Source of the DNA: Mesotaenium endlicherianum
Lineage: Eukaryota > Streptophyta > Zygnematophyceae > Zygnematales > Mesotaeniaceae
Direction of reading: 5' to 3'
Length of the DNA: 64,000 bases
Assembly (NCBI GenBank): GCA_009602735.1
Contig: WELA01003775.1
Coordinates: 199,159 to 263,158, forward strand
The position numbers and the translations under genes were made by a program. Shown here piece after piece: positions 1-9,888 of this stretch (the stretch's first letter is position 1; every line of letters begins with the position of its first letter). Below the pieces are notes generated by a model, which had not been told where the DNA came from, searched no databases, and worked only from the letters and a program-made list of their open reading frames with translations.

Positions 1-1385
1 GGGGGGGAGCAAGTGGCACGTGCATGCATGGGGGAGTAATGGAAGTAGACGTGAGGCGGCGTGTTTTATGCAGCATGAATGTATGCTGGCACCAGTACTC
101 GTCGTGGCCAGGTGGGTGCCCTGCAGGGCTTGAGCTTGACATGTGTCGACTGAGCTGCAGATGGTTCAAACGAGGGGCGACCGGACAAATAGTTGTGGAA
201 GGCCCCCCCTGAGTGCGTGTGCATGCGTGTGTGGATGTGCGTGTGAGAGAGTGCAGAATGGGAGGAGGAGCGAGAGGAAGGGCGACCTTGAGGTGCCGCG
301 AGAGCGCAGGTGATTGATCGAGCTTCCTCCCCCAACCCATCCTCTCTCTTCCCCGCATCTCTTTGGTTGTCTTTGACCTCTTCATGCCTCCACCTCAGTG
401 TCTGACCATGACCGTGGCCAACATGAGCACATTGCCGATTCGCGTAAGCTACTACACAGGCCTCCCTCCTCCCCTCCCCCGTCCTCTTCTTCCTCTACTC
501 TTTTTGCCTGGTGCCGAGGAGGTCGCCTTCTGCAGTTGGCATATTTGAGCCCATGTAGAATGATGCGCTGTGCCAGGAGGAGGCAGTCACATTCCGCTCG
601 CCCGCCCGCCCGCCCGCCTGGGGTGGATCGGTGTCTCTTTTGCACGTAGCATGCAATGGCTTCGACCAATTTGGGCCCGCGGAGGGTCGCGATCCCTTAC
701 AAGGCGCGGGTTTGTTCTGCCTGGCCTGGTGTGAGGTCATTCGTGTGTGTGCTGTTCTCTGCGCGGTACCCTACGAAGGCCGTAACCGCGGGGGAAAGCT
801 CATGCTGCAATCAGTGTGTGCTCTGGCATTGCTGCAGCTTCACGTGCTGCGGGCGGGCGCGCGCTCGTGCCTGATGTCATGCCGGGAGCGTGCCGAGGTC
901 ACACGGAGGTCATACTGTATGTGGGCTGATGTCGGAGGGAAAACTGCTCCAGAGGTAGTTTGATTTGTGCGTAGGGCAACAGAGTCAATCTCCGCCCCTT
1001 TTTGTTCTCTAAGGGCACGGGAAGGGAGGGAGGAGGCAGTGGAGGGCACTTGTGCCTAGGGCAGGGGCAGGGTAGAGGCGCCCCACGCAGCTTGTGCGAG
1101 GGGCGGGGGGTGCTTGCATGCGTAGGCACGGGCATATCGTGGCAGGGCTAGGACACTCGCCCCCCGGGTTCTCCTGACCAGCTAGCTAGCTCTGCCCCTC
1201 TCTGACCATCTCTCACCACCTCTGACTAAACCCAAGGAGAGGGGGTGTCAGTTCAATGATACTGCTCTCTGCTGCTGCTCCACCGTTGGTTTGTGCTTGC
1301 GCCGGTTGGTGGGGCTGGCTGTTCCTGGCTCGCATGCCGATTGCGCTCGGGGGCTGATTCTGTTTTCCTGCTATTGTGATTGCAG
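1..1385. other. Probable introns of the leading RS/RE-rich gene
   Basis: No exon could be fixed here. The stretch is GC-rich with short TG runs and lies upstream of a clear splice acceptor at 1384-1385 that opens the RS/RE-rich exon. A short open stretch around 656-715 and another at 840-890 look weakly coding, but no phase-compatible donor supports either. It is probably intronic sequence of a gene that starts outside the window. Confidence 0.4.
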
Positions 1386-1686
1386 TCGCAGCCGTGAGAG
1401 GAGCAACCGCGACCGCGAGCGCGAGAGGGACGGGGACCGAGATTGGGACCGGCGGAGGGACAGAGGGGACCGGGAGGGGGAGAGGCCTCGCGATCGCGAT
1501 CGCGACTGGGAGAGGGAGCGGGAGCGGGACACCAGCGAGAAGGGGAGGGACAGAGAGAGGGAGAGGGATCGCGAGCGCGAGCGCGAGCGGAATAGGGACA
1601 GGGAGAGGGAGCGGGACCCGAGGGGTGCAGGCCGGAGTAAGAGGCATCGGAGCCGGAGCCGGGAGAGAGAGCGGGAGAGGAGGTAG
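1386..1686 (+). CDS. 3' terminal exon of an RS/RE-rich (SR-like) protein, partial
   Basis: The exon follows an acceptor ending at 1385, enters in phase 2 and runs 100 codons to a TAG at 1684-1686. It encodes almost only Arg, Glu, Asp and Ser: alternating RE, RD and DRD units ending in RSRSRERERERR. Such tails occur in spliceosomal and SR-related proteins (U1-70K, PRP38 and similar), where they are phosphorylated and mediate protein-protein contacts in the nucleus. Nothing outside the tail is visible, so the protein cannot be named. The composition closely resembles the RE/RD tail of the TAF15-like gene 7 kb downstream, so a tandem paralogue is possible. The other frames and the opposite strand are also open here, because the repeat is compositionally simple. 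Confidence 0.6.
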
Positions 1687-3025
1687 GGGCCGGGCAAGGC
1701 TATCGTGGCATTCAGTAGAGTGTAGAGAATGAAATGGATAATGGCTTTCAATGCAATTAATTGGTAGACATTGCATCCGCGTCGCAAGTTGCAGCAACGC
1801 AGGTCCGAACTTCTGGCAGTGGGTAAAGACTTTAGCGAGGGGAATTATAATTTGGAATCGAGGTCTAGTGTGAGAGTCACCAGCGTATTCAGCACGGCTT
1901 GCAGATCACGTTGTGCTATAAAAAAGCAATTAGGGAGAGCTCAGCATTGTATCTCTTGGCTCCTTCCGGTCTAGCATCTCCTCTGTGTGGGGTGCCTTCT
2001 CACGTCGATTAACTACGGTCGGACAAGCCTCTGAGTCATTCTGGTCCGGAGGCGAGCCAGAGGCAGGTATGCAGTTTAGGTTGTCGATCGTCGATTTAGT
2101 GTCCTTGCGTTGCTTACTCCAAAATATTCAGATATGTTTGCGCCACTTTTCATCAATAACTTGGCTGAGAGCTGCCCTTTCTCATTTCAGCAGAACCATA
2201 TAGCTACAAGAAGCAGGATTGAAGACGCACGAGTCCATTTGTACTGGCCATTGCTTTCTTATTGGTCATTCCCTTATGGTTGTGCATGGAATAGAATGAC
2301 AGAACGAAGTACGTATGCATATTCAGGGTTTTTGGTTATTGGGTCGCTTTGGGTTGTCACCTTTTAAAGGAATATTCCTTTTATAAGAGGGCTCTTTATT
2401 TGGCATGGATGCTTGAGAAGGAAATGCTACTGATCACTGTTTTTCGCGGAAAATTTGTTCCATTGATATCGCTAGATCTACATGCGAATGACTTTCTTTT
2501 TGGTCTCATCGTCTCGAAACTTGATTTTAGAGATTCTATGCCTCCCTTTCGCCACGAATTAAGAATTCCTGGAGTTGCCCAAATTACACACATAAACCCT
2601 GTATGGAAAAACCCTGAATTCGTCAAATTCTGGTCTGGGAGCCGTGTGTGGAGCTTCACGAACGGTCATGCAGTCGCACATAAACGGGTCAGAAACAGGT
2701 CGTAGGATGAAAAGCGTCGCCGAAAATCGCAGCTGACAACAGCAGCTAGCGACAGTCCTCCCTGCAGGTTCTAGTGGCTTCTGCTTTTCTTTCTTAGAGA
2801 AAACGTGCTGGTGAGCGCGATGAATCATTCCTCAGCATGTGTAGTTTTATCCCTTGGTATGTCTTCGCTGTGTGCACGAGAGAAATCTCTACGTTCCTAA
2901 TGTGACGAATGCAGCCATTGATAGGAGGGAGAAAGACGTTAACAAATTGTTTGTCGTTTTAAGTTTATTAGAGAGTTCAACTCTTGGGTGCTTTTCAAAT
3001 CTGTCAACTGTCAACTGAGTTGACC
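1687..3025. other. Intergenic: 3' flank of the RS gene and promoter region of TAF15
   Basis: More AT-rich than the flanking genes, with no exon-like open frame. It should hold the terminator of the upstream gene and the promoter and 5' UTR of the TAF15-like gene, whose ATG at 3026 lies in a good context (ACCATGG). I see no unambiguous TATA box or repeat. Confidence 0.5.
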
Positions 3026-3594
3026 ATGGAAAAATTTGGATCAGAAGGGCAGAGACGAGGTTACGCAGAGGAAGCTCGATTTGCACCCCCACTATACGAT
3101 TCAGGGATGCAGGGCCAGGGGCAGAATGCATACCAGACGGATGGCCAGGGAGGGTACCAGCAGGATGAGGGATATCTCGACCAGCAGCAGCCCTTGTCAT
3201 TCAACTCCCAGCCAGCCTATCAGGATCAGGGACAGGAGCAGGGAGCTGGGCTGGGTGATGGTGGCGGGGGTAGTGGGGGATTCGATAGGGGGGTCGGGGG
3301 CGATGGCTATGGCTATGGCAATGATGGCTACGGTGCCGAGCACTATGGAAACGATGGCTATGGTGGCGGTGGCGGTGGCAGCGGCAGCGGCAGCGGCGGC
3401 GGGGGTCGCGGCAGTGGCAACGGCGCACACCCTCACTCGGAGGGCGGGAGAGGGAGGGGGGGAAGAGGTGGAGAAGGCCCCGGCGGAGCGGGCGGAGGAG
3501 CCGGGGGGGCCAAGCCGTGGCACCAAGACGGGGACTGGCCATGTCCCAATCCAAGGTCTGTGTGTGGCTCTGGCAGCTTGGGTGAGCGGATTCG

Positions 3595-3685
<91 letters not shown>

Positions 3686-5714
3686 NGGCGGCCGGGCGGG
3701 GGCGGTGCAGCGCTGGCTGGTGCCGGAGGGGCGGCTGGGAGAGCTGGTCTGGGTAGCGGTTGGCTAGTAGGCCTATCTGCGTCTGCACGCGACGCCGCTG
3801 GCCTGCCTGTATACCTGCCTGTCTGCCTGGCTGGCGGATTGCTCTGGATGCATGGGTTGGTGGTAGAGAGGGGAAGAGAGAGCGCCCGGAGCTTGGGGGA
3901 ATGCTACGGGGTGTGTCGTGTGCAGGGTTGCCCGGCTGGCCGACTAGCTGACCGGCTGGTGTGGCTGCCTGCGTGTAGAGGGAGGGAAGCCTGTGGAGAT
4001 ATGAGCCGCCTGGCTGGCTGGCTGGCTGGCCGGCCGACCGGTTGAACGGGTTGGCCTGTGGAGGAGAAGCCTTAGTGTGAAGGCTGGGTCCTGCTGTTGC
4101 GAAACAAATGCAAATGCGCACACGTACACCCACACGCACATAAGCTCACACGCACTCGCACGCACGCACTTACACATATGCGCACGCGTGCAGAGACACA
4201 CACACGCGTGCGCGCGCGCACACACGCGTGCGCGCGCGCACACACATGCACGCGCAGTGTGCATGCGGCCAGGGACCTTGATGGCGTGCTGTACCCCTGT
4301 TGGCAGAGAGCAGCTGCGCACCTGCCCTGACGAATTGTTGTTGGTTTTCTGCTTTTGGCTGGCTGGGCTGCTCTGCTCTGCTCTGCTCTGCTCTGCTCTG
4401 CGCTGAGCTGGGCTGCGCTGGGCTGGGCTGCTGGGCTCCCTTGAGCAATTGTTAAGTGGATGGACTGTTTGCTGGGTTGTGTGGACGATGTGTTACCTCT
4501 GCATGCGACACGTGGCGCACAGCAGGCAGACGGACGGGCACTCCTCGTCTGTAGTGCGTGCCTGCAGCGGCATGAAGTCCGCAGCACTCCCGTCGACTGT
4601 GCGTGTACACTCGTCATCTGACACTTGCGCGCATCTGGGTGTGTCCGTGTGCGTGCCTGTGGGGATGTGCGTGGGTGTGCGCGTGTCTCTGCAGCTGTAG
4701 CAACATCAACTTTGCATTCAGGGGCGAGTGCAACCGCTGCGCCACCCCCCGCCCCTCGGGACCTGGCGGAGGAGGTGGGGGCGGCAGGGGCGGCGGTGGG
4801 GGAGGGGGAGGATTTGGCGCAGGCAGGGGCAGAGGCAGGGGAGATGCAGGCCGAGGGAGGGGCGGGGCGGGCGTGGCACCTGGCGGGCCCCCCGGACTGT
4901 TTGGGCCCAACGATTGGGCCTGCCCCATGTAGGAACGCTTGCCCTCTTTCACTCTTGAGTTCCCCGCATCTTGTTCTGCTCCCCCTCTCACTTCCTCCCC
5001 TCCTCGCCTCTTCCTTTCTTCCCCTCTCTTCATTCCCTCCCTTTTTGCTCTGGATTTGGACTCACTGGCTGGCGGAGGAGGAGGAGGAGGAGGGGCCCAG
5101 AGTGGGCTTGCTTTCGTGCTTGTCCATTCTCCACCCTTGGGCTTGCCTCTCTCGTACAGGAGCGTTTTCTTTCTCTCTCTGTGTCTCTGGTGAAAGACTG
5201 CCCACTCCCTTCCCCTTGCTCCACCCTCCTGCCCCTCAGCCATCTGGTCCTGTTTGCATCGGATTGTGGTTGGGTGTGGGTTGAGTGTCTCTCACGCTTT
5301 CTCTTGCCCCCTCGGCCCCCTCTCTGCGCATGCCCCTCTGGATCTCCCCCCCCCCCTCCGTTGCCCACTCTGTTGGGATCAGAGTCGCTCAAACGCGCGT
5401 GTGTGTAACTGCGCGTGCTCCTCTTGCCGGCCCGAGATTCCTGATGTGCGCGTGCGCGAGATTTGATCAGGGTCTTTTGCTGAGGGGCGGGGTACGCCAA
5501 CATGCGTGTAATAGAGTCCAATGTACTCGGACAAATGCACACTCATACGCGCAGAAGGCTGCCGGACTCTCCTTCCTTCTCCTTTTTCTTTCCGTAATCA
5601 ACTCAAAGGCTGCATCACAAACAGATTCCTCTGCCCCCTCACTGTGGAAAGGGTTTTGAACCTCGGTTCTTATTATATTTCTTACATACAGTCATGCATG
5701 GACACACGCACACA

Positions 5715-5789
<75 letters not shown>

Positions 5790-7261
5790 NCACACACACA
5801 CACATACACGGACACACACCCTCACACACACGCACACCATAACACTCCCTCCCCCTTCCCTCTCGGGGGGGCATCTTGCGGGAGCTCCATCCCATCCCCT
5901 GCTTTTTGCGGCTCCTCAACATTTGTCTGAGTCTCGGTGTGCGCTTGTGCGCGTGTGTATGCATGTAAGTGTGCGTGCGTGTCCATGCTTGCCCCCCCAC
6001 TGGGCCTCTCTCATTCACTTGGCAACACGTGGCACGGCTGGGCGGGGGGCGGGCGAGCGGGCAGGTGCGCCAACGTGAACTGGGCCAAGCGGCTCAAGTG
6101 CAACATCTGCAACACCGCCAAGCCCGGCGCCGCCGAGGCCGGCCCCAGGTGCGCTGCCCTCTCTCCCCCCTTTCCCCCCCGGGTATGCGCGTGCGTGCGT
6201 GCGTGTCTTCGTGTTTGCGTTTGTCCCACATGAGCGCCCTCTTTTTTTTCTTGTTCTGCCTTTCGGCTGCCTCCTCCTCCTCTTCCTTCTCCTCCTCCTC
6301 CTCCTCTGTGGCCTGTCTTTGTCTCTCTTCCTCTTTCCCCCTCCCCTGGTCCTCCTAACTCCTCCTTCGTCTTCTTGTAGCCTTTGCATCCTTTCCCCCT
6401 CTTTCTCTTTCTTAACTACGCAATATTCCCGGCCTTGCATATACGTCGTTGGTTCAAACTTGCGCTCACCTGCGGCCGCTCTCGCGTCCTCTCCTCCTCC
6501 CTCCTCACTTTGGCGTGCCGCGTGCGCATGCGCACGCGCTCGAGACAGCAAACGTAAAGCTTGCAAGGTGGGGACGGAGACCCGGGGAGAGGAGGGTGAG
6601 AGACGAGGCAGAAGGCAAGCGACAGGCGCAGTGCGAGCGAGAGATAGAGGCCAAGGGGGATCTAGACGTGGGTGGGGTAGGGACCGAGTGTGGCCCAGCC
6701 TTGCCATCAGTCGGAAGCTTCATAGACTGGTCGCGATGCAACATCTTCCAAGACAGCTCCTGGAAGAGGCCAAGGGGGGCCATGGATTTGGCGGGGTTCA
6801 GGGGTTGGGGGTTACAGAACCGGTTCCCGTTTGGCTGGGAAGCGGGCACATCCATACTAGCGTAGCTTTGCATGTGCGTGCGGGTGGGCACATGCAGTAC
6901 ACTCGCATGCACAGGTGCATGCGCACACACATGCAATCTCACGCAATGTGACACATGTGCACATGCGCGCCCGCATGCATAGAGGGAGGGAGGGAGAGAG
7001 GGGGGCCAGAGGGGGGGCCGAGGGCGGGGAGGTGTGAAGGAGGAGAGAGGTGCTTGTTGACTGATGTCAATGCGGGCCGATTGAATGGTGGAGTGGGTAG
7101 CAGGGAGGGGCGGGCGGGCGGGTACAAGGAGTTCGACGAGGCCGAGCTGGAGGAGACCCGGCGCCGCCGCAAGGAGCAGGAGGTACCCACCCGCACGCGC
7201 CTTTGCACGCACGCACCCTCGCACGCACGCACTCTCGTGCGCATGAACGTGCGCGCACGCA

Positions 7262-7315
<54 letters not shown>

Positions 7316-8080
7316 TGGGGGTGCACTCACGTGCATGCATGAATTCACTTACAAGTGCATGCACATGCACCCCTGCGAAGCGTGCGCGCACGCGCACACG
7401 GGCACGCACGCACGCTCAGGCTCATGTGCAAGCACATGTACATGGAGACATGGGAAGCAGGGAGCAGCCGCGCCTTCCTCCTATTGTGGCCAGCTGAGGC
7501 CAGAGTCTTGCCCAAGGGGAAGGGTGCAGGCTGAAGCAAGTGAAGGATGTAATAGGAGGATTGGGTGCGGCCCACATTATGTACCTGGCAGTTGAATGCC
7601 AAGAGTCAAGAGTTGGCGCTTCAGTATCAAGCTTACTGTTGGCTTGAGCTTGCAAACGAAGGTATTCTTCTCGATGCTTCGTGCAAATACCTTACTTGAT
7701 GTTGGTGGCAGGATGACGGGGAGATGTACGACGAGTTTGGCAACCTCAAGAAGAAGTTCCGCAAGAAGGTGCCCGACGCGCCGCCACCTGGCGGCAAAGT
7801 GCAGGCTGCAGGCAAGGCCGGCTGGGCTGAGGATCTCCCAGTCGCCGCCCAGGTCTGTTCTCCTGCTCTTCTCCGTCTTCTCTGCTTTGTGCTTTTCTTA
7901 ACATCTATAAAATATAAGCACAAGACTGCACGCTGCTCTCAGTAAGAGAGCGCTTCCAATCCTGCAGAAGCTGAGTGTGCATATGTGTTCATGTATGAAT
8001 ACATGCACATACATATATATATATACATTTATATATGTACATATATACATACGTATATATGTATATATATACATATATAT

Positions 8081-8137
<57 letters not shown>

Positions 8138-8732
8138 TGAGTACACGTGTATTGTAGGTTACATTTGTATTCCTACCTCTCTTGGAGGGGGCCTTCTCCC
8201 TTTGGGGGCGGGCACTACACCCCTTTGGGGGACTTGCGTGTTTTTTGTTCTGAAGTTGTGCTGCGAAAGTGTGCGCTCAGAATTAACGTATCTTGCCCAC
8301 TTCCGCCACCTGTCACTTTGTCCCCGGCAGAAGGGCAAGATCGAGAAGAGCAACAGCTACGGCGAGAAAAAGCGGGACAGCGGGAACAGCAGGGGGGACT
8401 ACGACTTTGAGCGCGACGTGGACGACGGTCGGGATCGACGGCAGGACCGCGACCGCGACAGAGACTACGACAGGGACCGGGAGCGGGTGCGTGACAGGGA
8501 GCGGGAGCGCGAGAGGGAGAGACCCCGGGACGGCCGGGACAGCAGAGACGGGAGGGAGGGGCGAGACGGCGACCGCGAGAGGAGTTACGATAGAGGGGGA
8601 AGGGATGCGGAGAGGGATCGGCAGAGGAGCCGCGACCGAGACAGAGACAGGGGCAGTGACAGAGAGCCGCTAGACAGCTTCCGCAGCAGAAGCAAGGAGC
8701 ACGTGCGGGAGCGGGAGCGGGATCGCTACTAA
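3026..8732 (+). CDS. TAF15: TAF15/TAF15b-like RNA-binding protein with two RanBP2 zinc fingers
   Basis: Exons 3026-3555, 4695-4928, 6065-6148, 7104-7182, 7712-7852 and 8331-8732 join in phase to 489 residues. The N-terminus (about 1-165) is a Gln/Gly/Tyr-rich, FET-like low-complexity region with an RGG-like stretch. Zinc finger 1 has the form [10 protein letters not shown]...C..C, with cysteines at 173, 178, 189 and 192. A Gly/Arg linker leads to the motif [10 protein letters not shown] and finger 2 (Cys 253, 256, 267, 270). Then come [18 protein letters not shown] and [14 protein letters not shown], both diagnostic of plant TAF15b, and an RD/RE-rich tail (about 390-489). RanBP2-type fingers bind single-stranded RNA; plant TAF15 proteins are TFIID-associated nuclear RNA-binding factors. 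Both fingers keep all ligands. Introns 1 to 5 hold poly-C, CA, TA and GC/CA tracts. Identity is well supported; exact TFIID membership is inferred. Confidence 0.9.
3595..3686. repeat. Poly-C homopolymer ending in an N
   Basis: A run of 91 C residues ends in a single N, 40 bases inside intron 1 of the TAF15-like gene. Its length is set by where the assembly stopped, so true length is unknown. It is G-quadruplex-prone on the other strand. Confidence 0.95.
3800..4045. repeat. Degenerate CTGG/CTGC/CTGT tetranucleotide repeats
   Basis: Short imperfect arrays of CCTG, GGCT and CTGT, ending with five GGCT units near 4015-4035, inside intron 1 of the TAF15-like gene. Similar CTGT/CTGC arrays recur at about 40410-40510 and, in reverse orientation, at about 52400-52430. 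Confidence 0.7.
4190..4262. repeat. Alternating CA/CG/TG tract, duplicated unit
   Basis: An almost perfect purine-pyrimidine alternation in which a unit of about 20 bases (ACACACGCGTGCGCGCGCGC) is repeated twice in tandem. It lies in intron 1 of the TAF15-like gene. Such sequence can adopt Z-DNA. Confidence 0.8.
4371..4440. repeat. CTCTG pentanucleotide array grading into GGGCT units
   Basis: Several tandem GCTCT units (from about 4374) pass into GCTGG/GGGCT variants; intronic in the TAF15-like gene. Confidence 0.75.
5718..5806. repeat. (CA)n microsatellite with one N
   Basis: A long CA run interrupted by an N at 5790, in intron 2 of the TAF15-like gene. Confidence 0.95.
7262..7312. repeat. 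(CA)n microsatellite
   Basis: CA run flanked on both sides by CG/CA alternation (7200-7260 and 7380-7440), filling much of intron 4 of the TAF15-like gene. Confidence 0.95.
8010..8134. repeat. (TA)n microsatellite
   Basis: TA/CATA alternation in intron 5 of the TAF15-like gene, self-complementary throughout and able to form cruciforms. Confidence 0.95.
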
Positions 8733-9888
8733 GCGGTTGCGGCAGCATAGGTCGCTGTCTCTTCTTGGCATGGTGCGCCATCGCTGAGAGGTTGAGCGAC
8801 GAGCTTGAGACGATTGGGGGCCCTCGCGCAGAGTGCTAAGTATGATGACAAGAATAGCCCTCCTGTTTGTGCTTATGCTTAGAGCCATCTGAGACACATC
8901 TGTTGAAAAACATTGTTGTGAGACTTAGCTCTCAGCTGAGACGCGACATGAAGGCTTTTTGCCAGTGACTAGCTGAGACAAGGAGGGAAGTGGACATATT
9001 GAACTTTGCTGAGGATGTCAACATCTCACTATACGAGCCTCTGCATACGTCAGGTTAGTCGGTAGAGGAAGGCTTGCTGTGGCTGTAAGAATTTAGAATG
9101 CGCTTGGACTGCACTGCATATTCCTCTTATTCTCTTAGTTGTGTTAAAAACCAAGTGTACTTTCCTAGCGACAGGCATGCGCACAATAATACTGGAATGA
9201 ATTGGAACAATTTGTTCATCAAAAGTATGGTCTAGCGGACAATCTTAGGCACAAGGTAGAAGAGCATGCATGAGAAGTAGGCTTTAATGTGCTCCACCCA
9301 AAGACTTGTCATATTAATGACTGCAGAATGCATTGAAGACGAACGAAGTCTAGTGCAATATGTTGCGCAGTAGAGAGAAAGCCCCCCTGACCCACATGAA
9401 ACAGCAACAGCTGGATGCAGAAAAAAAATAAATGGTTGATGCTATCTTTAAATGTGCATGTATCAGCCTTGTCCCACTTGTTGCTGGTTAATCGTGTGCT
9501 AGCTAGCCTCTATAAGTTTGTACGTTGAACATGTGAGCTTGCTAACAGAGATCTTCTGATATGACTCATTTATGACCGATCGACTGTCAATTCTGCTAAT
9601 GCTGACCATCGACACCTTCGTTGAGCTCTTCAATTCTGTCCACAACCTCCATGCTTTATCTTGCGTGAGAGAGCCTTGCCAACACGTCATTATTCTCAGG
9701 CAATTACCCACACGTCTTCAGCTTACAAGACCTTCAGACATACAGATCTACGCTGACAAATAGCTCATCTGCTACAGCTGGATACACACGCTCACGTGTA
9801 CATCTAAAACAAGCTAGTCCATCATCTAGTAGCTGCAATCTGAGACCTGAATTTGTCGCAGTGTAGAAGTCCCCGACCGGAGTATTAC
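8733..9888. other. Intergenic region between convergent genes
   Basis: Holds the 3' flanks of the TAF15-like gene (+) and the SAND gene (-). It is AT-rich, with an A-rich block near 9420-9432 that could belong to polyadenylation signals. No exon-like frame was found. Confidence 0.55.

Noticed and set aside
1213-1797. Long open frames antisense to, and in other frames of, the RE/RD-rich exon
   Set aside because: They are mirror images of a simple repeat (Ser-Leu, Pro-Leu, Gly-Thr repeats) without start or splice support.
4072-4620. His/Thr- and Cys/Val-rich frames over CA/TG tracts (also at 5692-6018, 7067-7409, 23457-23788)
   Set aside because: Translation of dinucleotide repeats inside introns.
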